Shown here: piece after piece, positions 44,905-53,591 of the stretch | Numbering within the stretch: the stretch's first letter is position 1 | How the letters are laid out: each line of letters starts with the position of its first letter | Origin: Streptomyces griseoflavus | Lineage (GTDB): Bacteria > Actinomycetota > Actinomycetes > Streptomycetales > Streptomycetaceae | NCBI RefSeq assembly: GCF_014649995.1 | Contig: NZ_BMUC01000005.1 | Span: 311,839-375,838, forward strand | DNA length: 64,000 nucleotides | Direction: 5' to 3' | The notes under the pieces: generated by a model | What the model was told of the DNA's origin: nothing | What the model saw: the letters and a program-made list of their open reading frames with translations, nothing else | The model's database searches: none | Program-made: the position numbers and the translations under genes

Positions 44905-47711
44905 TGTCCGCTCCCGCCGCCGAGCCGTTCGAGTGCCTGGTCGAAGGTGGCGGCGAGGGCCTTCAGCCGGGCCCCCTCCTCGAACATGGTGAAGTGGTCG
45001 CCGGGCGTCTTGAGGACCTCGACCGGCCCGTCGGCGTGCTCCGCCCACGAGGACGCCTTGTCCAGGCGCCGGATGCGCATGGTGTCCAGCAGGGAACCGT
45101 CCTCGTCCTCCTCGGCCGCCACCAGCACGATGCCGCCGTCGAACCGCCGGTCCGGGTAGTAGCCCTTGAGCAGGTCGTGGTTGTGCCGCCAGGCGGCGAC
45201 GAAGCCCTCGCGGCGCAGCAGTTCCGCCTGCTCCTCGTCGGCCGCGGCGGAGCCCAGCAGCAGCGGCACGGCCCGCTCGAACTCGTCGTCGCCGATGTGC
45301 CCGCCGACGTACGCCTCCGGCGGGTGCGTGTCCAGCATCAGCAGCGTCTCCACGTCCTCGCCCGCCGCCCGCAGTTGCAGCGCCATCTCGAACAGGACGT
45401 TGCCGCCGAAGGAGTAACCGCCCAGCATGTACGGGCCGTGCGGCTGCTCGCGCCGGATCTGGCGCACGTAGAGCGCCGCCAGCTCGCGCAGCGTGGCCGG
45501 GCGTTCCTCCTCCCGCGTGGGGTGGGCGACCGCGGCGAGCGGCACCGTCGAGCGGGAGTGGACGGCCAGGCGGAAGTAGACGAAGTTGGTCCCGCCGGCC
45601 GGGTGGACGAGGAACAGGGTGCGGCCCTCGCCCGGCCGGACCGTCACCACCCGCCCGGTGTCCGTCCCCGTGCCGCCGGAGCCGGTGAGGGAGACCACGT
45701 GGTCGGCGAGCTCGCCGACGGTGCGCAGCCGGCCGAAGACGTCCAGGTCGACGGCGATGCCGAAGTCGTCACGCAGGGCCGTGGCGACCTCGACGGCGAG
45801 CATCGAGTCCCCGCCGAGGTCGAGGTAGTCGTCCTCGGGGGCGATGCCGGTGACACCGAGGTGCTTCTCCAGCAGGGCGGTGAACCGCTCGCGGGTCACG
45901 CCCTCGGTGACCGGTCCGTCCGCGGCCGGGGCGGCCGTGGGCGCGGGCGCGGCGTCCGCGTCGATCCAGTGCCGGTTGCGGCGGAAGGGATAGGAGGGCA
46001 GCGCCACCTTGCGCGCCGCGTCGAACCCCCAGTCCCGGTCCCACTCGTCGGGCGGCAGGTCGCGGCCGGAGAGCCAGGCCCGCACGGCCGCGCCGGCGGT
46101 GCCGGCACCGGCGGCCGGTCCGTCGGCCCGCCCGTCCAGGAACGCCTCCAGTCCGGCGAGCACGTCGTCGGTGCCGGCGGCGGTGAAGGCGTGCCGCACG
46201 GGCATCGGCTGCCGCCCGGCGAGCAGCGTGTACGCCAGGTCCCGCGGCGCCGGGCGGGGCGCGGCGCCCGCGAGGTGGTCCCGCAGCCGCCGGGCGACCT
46301 CCCGCAGCCCGTGGTCGTCCTTGGCGGACAGCACCATCGGGTGGCGTGTCCCCGGGGCGGCGGGCCGGTCGTGCCCGGCCGGCGGGGCGGCCTCCAGCAC
46401 GCAGTGCGCGTTGGTGCCGCCCAGCCCGAAGGAGCTGACCGCCGCGGCGCGCAGGGCCGTGCGGCGCGGCCCGTCGGCGACCGTGGGCACCGTGTAGGGC
46501 AGGGTGTCCAGGCCGATGTGCGGGTTGGGCGCGGTGTAGTTGATCTGCGGGGGGACGGTCTGGTGGTGCAGCACCAGCGCCGCCTTGATCAGTCCGGCGA
46601 CGCCCGCGGCGGCGTCCAGGTGGCCCACGTTGGCCTTCAGGCTCCCGACCGCGCAGTCCGGTGCGGGACCGCCCGCGGCCCGGTGCGCCGCGGCCAGCGC
46701 CCGCAGTTCGAGCGGGTCGCCGAGCGCGGTGCCGGTGCCGTGCGCCTCGACGTAGCCGACGTCCGACGCGGGCACACCCGACACCCTCAGGGCGGCCTCG
46801 ATCACGGCCTGCTGGCCGGCCGGGCCCGGGGCGGTGAAGCCGATCTTGTCGGAGCCGTCGTTGTTGACGGCGGTGCCGCGGACGACCGCGTAGATCCGGT
46901 CGCCGTCGGCCAGGGCCCGGTTCAGCGGCTTGAGGACGACCATGCCCACGCCGTTGCCCTTGACGGTCCCGTCGGACGCGGCGTCGAAGACCCGGCAGTG
47001 GCCGTCCCGCGAGAGGATGCCGCCCTCCTGGTACGGGTAGCCCGTGGTCTGCGGGACGGTGACGCTGACGCCTCCGACGAGGGCGGCGTCGCAGTCGCCG
47101 CGCTGCAGCGCCGCGCAGGCCAGGTGAACGGCCGTCAGCGAGCTGGAGCAGGCGGTCGCCACGCCGAGGGCCGGCCCGGTCAGGCCCAGCCGGTAGGCGA
47201 CGCGGGTGGCGAGGAAGTCCTTGTCGTTGCCGAGCAGCACCGGGTAGCTCAGCGCCTGGTCGGCGTGGTCCGCGGAGCGGAGCACCTGGGCGAGCAGGTA
47301 GGTGCTCAGACTGGTCCCGGCGAACACCCCGATGCGGCCCCCGCTCCAGTCCGGGCGGGTGCCGGCGTCCTCCAGCGCCTCCCAGGCGCAGGTCAGCAGC
47401 AGCCGGTGCTGGGGGTCCATCAGGGCCGCCTCGCGCGGGCTGATCCCGAAGAACCGCTCGTCGAAGACGTCGGCGTCGGCGAGGTCGGCCCCGGCCGGCA
47501 CGTGGCCGGCGTCGGCGGCGACCTCCTCCGGCACCCCGGCGGCGCGCAGTTCGTCCGGGGAGAACCGCCGTACGGACTCCCGGCCGGCCAGCAGGTTCTC
47601 CCAGAACCGCGGAACCGACTCGGCGCCGGGGAACCGGCCGGCCATGCCGACGACGGCGACCGGCAGGGCCCGGCCGTCCTCGCCCGGGCGCCCCGTCGCG
47701 GGCGCGGTCAC
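44901..47711 (-). CDS. Modular polyketide synthase, KS-T-TE without AT
   Basis: A 936-residue PKS. The KS (about 15-440) has all catalytic residues: ATACSSSLTA (Cys near 188), EAHGTGT and NVGHLD. It is followed by a long linker ending in LPSYPFRRNRHWID, a T domain (LGGDSMLAVEV near 634) and a type I thioesterase (GYSFGGN near 767, C-terminal HFTMF). No acyltransferase is present, so malonyl must come in trans or the KS must act without extension. The linker resembles those after KS domains in trans-AT systems. GTG 47711 overlaps the NRPS stop, so it acts directly after that protein. Confidence 0.92.
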   Translation of the reverse strand: MTAPATGRPGEDGRALPVAVVGMAGRFPGAESVPRFWENLLAGRESVRRFSPDELRAAGVPEEVAADAGHVPAGADLADADVFDERFFGISPREAALMDPQHRLLLTCAWEALEDAGTRPDWSGGRIGVFAGTSLSTYLLAQVLRSADHADQALSYPVLLGNDKDFLATRVAYRLGLTGPALGVATACSSSLTAVHLACAALQRGDCDAALVGGVSVTVPQTTGYPYQEGGILSRDGHCRVFDAASDGTVKGNGVGMVVLKPLNRALADGDRIYAVVRGTAVNNDGSDKIGFTAPGPAGQQAVIEAALRVSGVPASDVGYVEAHGTGTALGDPLELRALAAAHRAAGGPAPDCAVGSLKANVGHLDAAAGVAGLIKAALVLHHQTVPPQINYTAPNPHIGLDTLPYTVPTVADGPRRTALRAAAVSSFGLGGTNAHCVLEAAPPAGHDRPAAPGTRHPMVLSAKDDHGLREVARRLRDHLAGAAPRPAPRDLAYTLLAGRQPMPVRHAFTAAGTDDVLAGLEAFLDGRADGPAAGAGTAGAAVRAWLSGRDLPPDEWDRDWGFDAARKVALPSYPFRRNRHWIDADAAPAPTAAPAADGPVTEGVTRERFTALLEKHLGVTGIAPEDDYLDLGGDSMLAVEVATALRDDFGIAVDLDVFGRLRTVGELADHVVSLTGSGGTGTDTGRVVTVRPGEGRTLFLVHPAGGTNFVYFRLAVHSRSTVPLAAVAHPTREEERPATLRELAALYVRQIRREQPHGPYMLGGYSFGGNVLFEMALQLRAAGEDVETLLMLDTHPPEAYVGGHIGDDEFERAVPLLLGSAAADEEQAELLRREGFVAAWRHNHDLLKGYYPDRRFDGGIVLVAAEEDEDGSLLDTMRIRRLDKASSWAEHADGPVEVLKTPGDHFTMFEEGARLKALAATFDQALERLGGGSGQ

Positions 47712-50700
47712 CGGGCCGCTCCCGTCGGGCCGGTCCCGGCGTGCAGGCTGTCGATGTGCGCGGCCAGTCTGCGCACCGTGGTGTGGGTGAACAGGGCGAT
47801 CATGTCGAGGGACACTCCCGGGAGTCGTTCCTGGAGCCTCGCGTGCACGTCCGCGACGTGCATCGAGGAGCCTCCGATGTCGAAGAAGTTGTCGTCCTCG
47901 CCGACCGTCCGCCCCGGCAGCACCTCGCGCCACACGGCGAGCACCAGGGAGGCGGTGGTGGCGCCGGGCCCGGGGCGCTCGACGGGGGCGGGCGGCTCGG
48001 CCGCGGGGGAGGGCCAGGGCAGGGCGGCGTCGTCCACCTTGCCGTTGACGGTCAGCGGCAGCGCGGCCAGGCGCACCAGCCGGGCCGGCACCATGTAGGC
48101 GGGCAGCCGCTCGCGCAGCCGGCGCAGCAGGTCCCGGTCGTCGGGCGCCGCCGGGCCGCCGGCCACGAAGGCGACGAGTTCCGGACGTTCGGCGTCGCGT
48201 GTGTCGAGCCGTACCGCGCACTCCGTCGTACCGGGGAGGGCCAGCACGGCGGACTCCACCTCGCCGAGTTCGATGCGGAAGCCGCGCAGCTGGACCTGGT
48301 CGTCGATGCGGCCGAGGTGGACCAGCGTCCCGTCCGGCCGGGCCGTCCCGAGGTCGCCGCTGCGGTACTCGGTGACACCGTCGCGCACCGTGAAGCGCTC
48401 GGCGGTCAGGTCGGGGCGGTTGAGGTAGCCGAGGGTCACGCCGGGGCCGGCGACGACCAGTTCGCCGGGGACACCGGGCGGGCAGTGGTGGCCGTCCTCG
48501 TCGACGACCGAGACCGTCAGGTCGGCCAGCGGGCGGCCGATCACCGACTCCTTCTCCAGCAGGGTGTCGGCCGGGGTGATCGCGTGGTGGGTGACGTGCA
48601 CGGTGGTCTCGGTGATGCCGTACATGTTCACCAGCCGGGCGCGTTCGCCCATCAGCTCGTACCAGGGCCGCAGCGCCGCGTAGCGCAGCGCCTCGCCGCC
48701 GAACACGACGTACCGCACGTCGAGTCCCGCGCGGTCCGCGGGCCGCAGCACCTTCAGCAACTGCCCGAACGCGGACGGGGTCTGGTTGAGCACGGTCACG
48801 CCGTACTCGGCGAGGAAGTCGCGGAACTGCTGCGGGGAGCGGGCGGTGTCCGCGGGGACGACGGCGACCTGCCCGCCGTACAGCAGGGCGCCGAAGATCT
48901 CCCAGACGGAGAAGTCGAAGGCGTAGGAGTGGAAGAGGCTCCAGACGTCGTCGGGGCCGAAGTCGAAGTGCCGTTCGGCGGCGCGGAACAGCCGCAGCAC
49001 GTTGCGGTGGGTGACCCGCACGCCCTTGGGCCTGCCGGTCGAGCCGGAGGTGAAGATGGTGTACGCGCAGGTGTCCGGGTCCTTCACCGGCTCGGGGCCG
49101 GGCACCGGATCACCCGGAGCGAGCAGGGCCGCGGCGTCCAGGTGCCGTATGCCGTCCTGGGCCCCGGGCTCCGCGTCGGCCACCACGGGCAGGCGGCCGG
49201 GGAAGCTCTCCAGGATGCGGCCGACGCGGCTCGCGGGCGCGGCCGGGTCGATCGGCACGTACGCCTTGCCCGCCTTCAGCACGCCCAGGATCACGGCGAT
49301 CAGGTCGGCGCCGCGCCGCATGCGGACGCCGACGTGGTCGCCGGGGACCTCCCGTCCGAGCGCGTGGGCGACCCGGTCGGACCGCAGGTCCAGCTCGGCG
49401 TAGGACAGGGAGGTCCGCCCGTCCCGTACGGCGATCCGCCCGGCGTGCCGGTGCGCGACGTCGGCGAACCAGGTCGTCAGGGAGGGGTGCGGTCCGTCGT
49501 CCACCGGGTCCGCCAGGGCGTTGATCCGCCGCGACAGTTCCGCCTCCGCCTCGGGCGGCATCGCCGGGATGTCGCGCAGCGGCACGTCGGCGTCGCCGCG
49601 GGACACCGTGTCGAGGACCTGGCGCATGCAGGCGAGCGGGTCGGTGTCCCACTGCTCCTCGGAGCACTCGACGTTGACGTTGAACCTGCCGCCGAAGTCC
49701 TCGACGTTCATCACCAGCGGGTACTTGGCGTAGCGGCGCGGCAGTTCGATCGACTCGACGGTGCAGCCGGGGATGCGGATCTGCAGGGGCTGCTTGTAGA
49801 AGGTGAAGGCGCTGCTGAACGCCAGCGAGCCGGGGTCGGCGTCCGGGCAGACCTCGGGCAGGTGGGCGGCCACGTCGAAGCTCTGGTAGCGCAGCATGCC
49901 GAGGGTGGCCTCCTGCATGTCACGGCACAGCTCGCCGAAGGTCTCGTAGCGGGAGAGGTCGACGGCCAGGGGGAGGGTGTTGACGAAGTACCCCGACGCA
50001 CGGCGCTGCCGGATGCCCCGGCGGTTGGCCAGCGGCAGCCCGGTGACGACGCGGCGGCGCCCGGTGACCCGGGCGTGGGTGACGAGGTAGGCGCCGAGGA
50101 AGAAGGCGAACGGGCTGGCGCCCACCGCCTGCGCCGCGGCACCGATCCGGGCGCTCTCCTCGTCGGTGAGGACCAGGTGGCGCTGGTGGCCGCGGAGCGC
50201 GCCGCCCGCCGGGCGGCTGCCCAGCAGCCGGTCGTCGGAGAAGGAGGTGACGCCGGCGAGCCGTGCGCGGAAGAAGTCCAGGGCGGCGGACGAGGCGGGG
50301 GCGGCACCGGTGACGAGGGCACCCGGCTCGTCCAGCGCGGCGGGGGTGAGCTCGGAGCCGGGCTCGGTGTACAGGCGCTCCAGCTCGCCGACGAACATGT
50401 AGAACGTGTAGGCGTCGCAGACCAGGTGGGAGAACAGCAGCGTGACGAACACCCCGTCCGTCGCGCGGAATATCTCGAAGTCGTACTGGCGGGGCGCCTG
50501 CGGCGGGATGGGCCGGTCGGCCTTGGCCGCGAGGCGCCGCGGCGCCTCGCGCATCCCCTCGCCGGGCAGGTCGGTGACGGTCACCAGGTCCGCCGGGTCC
50601 GTCACGTCCGGGGGGCGGTGGACGGCGAGGACGGTTCCGTCGCGCTCCTCGAAGGAGGTGTTGAACGCGCGGATGCCCGCTCCCAGCCGTCCGACGACCG

Positions 50701-50845
50701 ACCGCAGCCGGGGCAGGTCGACCTCGCCGGTGATGTGGAAGGTGCCGCCGAGGTTGAACGACGGGTCCTTCGGGAACACCCGTGCGTGGGTGTAGAGCTT
50801 GAGCTGTGCCGGGGTCGCCGGCACGGCGTTCTCCTCGCTTCCCAT
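47708..50845 (-). CDS. Nonribosomal peptide synthetase, C-A(Thr)-T
   Basis: A 1045-residue NRPS module. C (about 10-430) has SHLVCDAYT, a variant of HHxxxDG. A (about 450-940) shows [12 protein letters not shown] near 595, NMYGITETT and EYRSGDLG. T (DIGGSSMHVAD) lies near 992. My reading of the pocket is DFWNVGMVHK, which matches threonine codes. AGGGGGA precedes ATG 50845. Its T domain would hand threonine-containing substrate to the next PKS. The odd C motif suggests a non-standard condensation. Confidence 0.92.
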   Translation of the reverse strand: MGSEENAVPATPAQLKLYTHARVFPKDPSFNLGGTFHITGEVDLPRLRSVVGRLGAGIRAFNTSFEERDGTVLAVHRPPDVTDPADLVTVTDLPGEGMREAPRRLAAKADRPIPPQAPRQYDFEIFRATDGVFVTLLFSHLVCDAYTFYMFVGELERLYTEPGSELTPAALDEPGALVTGAAPASSAALDFFRARLAGVTSFSDDRLLGSRPAGGALRGHQRHLVLTDEESARIGAAAQAVGASPFAFFLGAYLVTHARVTGRRRVVTGLPLANRRGIRQRRASGYFVNTLPLAVDLSRYETFGELCRDMQEATLGMLRYQSFDVAAHLPEVCPDADPGSLAFSSAFTFYKQPLQIRIPGCTVESIELPRRYAKYPLVMNVEDFGGRFNVNVECSEEQWDTDPLACMRQVLDTVSRGDADVPLRDIPAMPPEAEAELSRRINALADPVDDGPHPSLTTWFADVAHRHAGRIAVRDGRTSLSYAELDLRSDRVAHALGREVPGDHVGVRMRRGADLIAVILGVLKAGKAYVPIDPAAPASRVGRILESFPGRLPVVADAEPGAQDGIRHLDAAALLAPGDPVPGPEPVKDPDTCAYTIFTSGSTGRPKGVRVTHRNVLRLFRAAERHFDFGPDDVWSLFHSYAFDFSVWEIFGALLYGGQVAVVPADTARSPQQFRDFLAEYGVTVLNQTPSAFGQLLKVLRPADRAGLDVRYVVFGGEALRYAALRPWYELMGERARLVNMYGITETTVHVTHHAITPADTLLEKESVIGRPLADLTVSVVDEDGHHCPPGVPGELVVAGPGVTLGYLNRPDLTAERFTVRDGVTEYRSGDLGTARPDGTLVHLGRIDDQVQLRGFRIELGEVESAVLALPGTTECAVRLDTRDAERPELVAFVAGGPAAPDDRDLLRRLRERLPAYMVPARLVRLAALPLTVNGKVDDAALPWPSPAAEPPAPVERPGPGATTASLVLAVWREVLPGRTVGEDDNFFDIGGSSMHVADVHARLQERLPGVSLDMIALFTHTTVRRLAAHIDSLHAGTGPTGAAR

Positions 50846-50874
50846 GCTTCCCCCTAACGTTGCGTGGTGTGCGC

Positions 50875-51657
50875 TCATCGGTGCTGGTGGGCGCTGATGT
50901 CCCAGGCGCCCTGACGGGTCAGCGGCCGCGGCAGGTGCCGCAGGGCCCAGGTGGCGGCCTTGTAGCGGAGGCTGGGAACGCTGACGACCTTGCCCCTGCG
51001 CAGGTCGCGCAGCGCGGTGCGCACCACCTGGTCGGCGTCCAGCCACAGCCACGGCGGCGGGAACGTGGTCGGGATGCCGGCGCGCCGGTGGAACTCGGTG
51101 CGGGTGTAGCCGGGCAGCAGCGCGGTCATCCGGATCCCGGCGTCGCGCACCTGCCGCGACCAGGCCAGCGACTCGGTGAACGAGATGACCCAGGCCTTGC
51201 TCGCCGGGTAGGTGGAGCTCAGCCAGGACGGGCCGATCCCGGCGACGCTGGCCACGTTGAGCACCTGGCCGCGGCGGCGGGCCGTCATCGCGGTCAGTGC
51301 CGCCTCGGTCAGGCGCAGCACCGCCCGGACGTTGAGGTCGAGGAGCCGCTCCTCCGCCCGGGGGCCGTTGTTCAGGAAGGGCCGTTCATAACCGATGCCG
51401 GCGTTGTTGACGAGCAGGTCGACGGCCGGATCGGCGCCGAGCCGGGAACAGACCGCGGCGCAGCCCTCGTCGGTGGCCAGGTCGGCGGCGAGCACCTCGC
51501 TCTCCGTGCCGTAGGACGCGCGCAGTTCGTCCGCCGTCTCCTTCAGCGCGGTCTCGGAGCGGGCGACCAGGACCAGCCGGTGGCCCTCACGGGCGAGGGC
51601 CTCGGCGAAGGACCGGCCGAGTCCGGCGGTGGCTCCGGTGATGAGTGCGGTGGGCAT
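50875..51657 (-). CDS. Short-chain dehydrogenase/reductase
   Basis: A 260-residue SDR with the NADP loop TGATAGLGRSFAEAL, VNNAGIG, and YPASKAW (Tyr/Lys). Members of this form often reduce ketones, and it could reduce a keto group made by the PKS or the oxoamine synthase. ATG 51657 has GAGGAG upstream; an earlier GTG at 51690 would overlap the upstream stop as GTGA. Confidence 0.88.
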   Translation of the reverse strand: MPTALITGATAGLGRSFAEALAREGHRLVLVARSETALKETADELRASYGTESEVLAADLATDEGCAAVCSRLGADPAVDLLVNNAGIGYERPFLNNGPRAEERLLDLNVRAVLRLTEAALTAMTARRRGQVLNVASVAGIGPSWLSSTYPASKAWVISFTESLAWSRQVRDAGIRMTALLPGYTRTEFHRRAGIPTTFPPPWLWLDADQVVRTALRDLRRGKVVSVPSLRYKAATWALRHLPRPLTRQGAWDISAHQHR

Positions 51658-51686
51658 GGTCTCCTCGGCGGTGGGCGGGCCGGCGG

Positions 51687-52874
51687 TCACGGGGCGTCGC
51701 TCAGCACCGGGGCCAGGTCGCCGCGCACGGCCGCGAAGGCGGCGAGCGTCCGTTCCAGGTGCTCGTCGGTCTGGACGGCGGTGTAGCTGGTGCGCAGCCG
51801 GGGCGAGGCGGCGGGCGGCAGCACGGCGTTGACGTACACGCCCTCCTCCATCAGCCGCTTCCAGCCGACGACGGTGTGCAGTTCGTCGCGGGTGTCGACG
51901 GGGACGATGGGCGTCTCGGAACTGCCGGTGCGGTAGCCGAGCGCGGAGAGTTCGCGGCGCATGAACTCCGCGGTCTTCAGCACCGTCTCGCAGCGCCAGG
52001 GCTCGGTGCGGACGATCTCCAGGGCCGCCAGGGCCGCGGCGGTGTTGGCCGGGCTGCTGCTGGCGGAGAAGAGCAGGCTGCGGGCGTGGTGGCGGAGGTA
52101 CTCGATGACCTCCTCGTCGCCGAGCACGGCCCCGCCGATCGAGCCGAACGACTTGGAGAACGTCAGGGTGATCAGCGGCACCCGGTCGGTCAGGCCGAAC
52201 TGCTCACAGGTGCCGCGTCCACCGCCCAGGACACCCGCGCCGTGCGCGTCGTCCACCAGCAGGGTGGCGTCGAACTCCTCGCAGACGCGGACCAGTTCGG
52301 GCAGCGGGCAGAGGTCTCCCTCCATGCTGTAGACGCCGTCGACGGCGACCAGCCTGCCGCCGCGGCCGGGGTGCCGGGCCAGTTTCTCCGCCAGGTCGGC
52401 CGTGTCGTTGTGGGCGAACCACTGGAGCCGGGCCCGGCTGAGGCGGACGGCGTCGATGAGGGAGGCGTGGGCGTCCTTGTCGACGAACACGGTGTCGCCG
52501 GGCCCGCACAGTCCCGCGATGGCACCGAGGTTGGCCTGGTAGCCGGTGGTCAGCAGCAGGGCGGCGGGTTTGCCGAAGAAGGCGGCGAGCTCGGACTCCA
52601 GCCGTTCGTGCAGCTCCAGGTTGCCGTTGAGCAGCCGGGACCCGGTGCAGCCGGCTCCGTGGCGGTGGGCCGCGCCGGCCGCCGCGGCGGTGACCCGGGG
52701 GTCGGTGCTCAGGCCGAGATAGTCGTTCGAACCGCACATGACGAGTTCACGGCCGTCCGAGAGCCGGGCCACCCCGTCGGCCCGGCCGTCGAAGCTGACA
52801 AAGAACGGGTAATAGCCGCTTGCTTTCCCCTCCCGGGAACGGGTGTAGGAGAAGCATTTTTCGATGACGCCCAC
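51687..52874 (-). CDS. Alpha-oxoamine synthase (KBL/BioF family)
   Basis: A 395-residue PLP enzyme of the AONS/KBL/serine palmitoyltransferase family, which joins an amino acid to an acyl thioester with loss of CO2 to give an alpha-amino ketone. Motifs are VDDAHGAGVLG, LTFSKSFGSIGG (PLP lysine near residue 240) and HGAGCTGSRLLNG. In a cluster with its own fatty-acid system it could make the amine-bearing acyl chain. GTG 52874 follows AAAGGCG. It opens the leftward operon after a 5' leader of about 350 nt. Confidence 0.9.
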   Translation of the reverse strand: MGVIEKCFSYTRSREGKASGYYPFFVSFDGRADGVARLSDGRELVMCGSNDYLGLSTDPRVTAAAAGAAHRHGAGCTGSRLLNGNLELHERLESELAAFFGKPAALLLTTGYQANLGAIAGLCGPGDTVFVDKDAHASLIDAVRLSRARLQWFAHNDTADLAEKLARHPGRGGRLVAVDGVYSMEGDLCPLPELVRVCEEFDATLLVDDAHGAGVLGGGRGTCEQFGLTDRVPLITLTFSKSFGSIGGAVLGDEEVIEYLRHHARSLLFSASSSPANTAAALAALEIVRTEPWRCETVLKTAEFMRRELSALGYRTGSSETPIVPVDTRDELHTVVGWKRLMEEGVYVNAVLPPAASPRLRTSYTAVQTDEHLERTLAAFAAVRGDLAPVLSDAP

Positions 52875-53087
52875 TGTTCGCCTTTCGACAGGTCTTCGGC
52901 AAGGCACAGGTATTCAGCAAGGCACGGGTATTCAGCGGAGGGCATGACGGAATGAAAAGCCCTCGCTGATATGCGCACGGCGAGCGGGCGGCATGTGCGA
53001 CCGGCTCGCAGGGTGTGCGGACAACACCGCGGCGCTGCGCGTGCAGCGGCTCGGCGGTGGTGAAAGAGAAGAAGAAGTGATGAGCGC

Positions 53088-53126
53088 TCAGGCGCGACAG
53101 CGCGCCAAGGCAACGGCCCCGTGCAT
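53088..53126 (-). CDS. Possible 12-residue leader peptide
   Basis: Within the long leader of the leftward operon, ATG 53126 starts a 12-codon frame reading MHGAVALARCRA, preceded by GGGGGA at about 6-7 nt. An identical ACGGGGGA sequence precedes the small peptide at 56864. It is too short to identify, and it may be chance, but its ribosome binding site is as good as any in the cluster. Confidence 0.3.
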   Translation of the reverse strand: MHGAVALARCRA

Positions 53127-53224
53127 GTGTACTCCCCCGTACGTGTGCAGTCCGGCACTTGGTCGGCCGGCTCGAGCGGCCGGGCCCGTCAGCTGCTGCT
53201 TCCCCGCGACGGGCCGAGCGTTCA

Positions 53225-53272
53225 GAACGATCCGGCTCGTTCAATCTAGGTGCCCGCCGTCGGCTTCGTCAA
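53225..53272 (-). promoter_or_regulatory. Promoter and operator of the leftward azoxy-type operon
   Basis: Read on the minus strand: TTGACG (53272-53267), 18 bp, TAGATT (53248-53243), then at once the inverted repeat GAACGA-N6-TCGTTC (53242-53225). The repeat would cover the transcription start, as expected for repression. The same layout recurs at 56774-56821. Confidence 0.7.
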
Positions 53273-53591
53273 GTAAACCTTTGGCCGTTGCTTTGACCTG
53301 GACTTTTCCTCGGGTGGCGCAGAGTCGCCGCCGCGGACGCGTGCCGGATTCGGTAAAAGCGGAGCCACTTCATCCGAGCGATCCCGGTTGACACTTTCCG
53401 CCGGAGTCGGCTTTGCTGGCTTCCAATTCCGCGGGGCCCGAGATATTTCCGGTGATCCGGTACGGGTTCCCGCGCCGGTGACCGCGTCGGCTCCCTTCCG
53501 CCCTTTGCCGCGAGTACACCGGTCGTCCGCCGACGGAGCCCACGCGCTGCCGCGGGGCCCGCCCGTTCGATTCTCGGAGGTTCAGCCGCCC

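Larger units (their letters stand above)
52875..53591. other. Divergent 717-bp region between the leftward and rightward biosynthetic units
   Basis: This gap holds the leftward promoter and operator (53225-53272), the possible leader peptide, and the rightward promoter region of the FabG-like gene. For the latter, TTGACA (53388-53393) with TTTGCT (53412-53417) after 18 bp is the best candidate. No further gene was seen. Confidence 0.6.
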
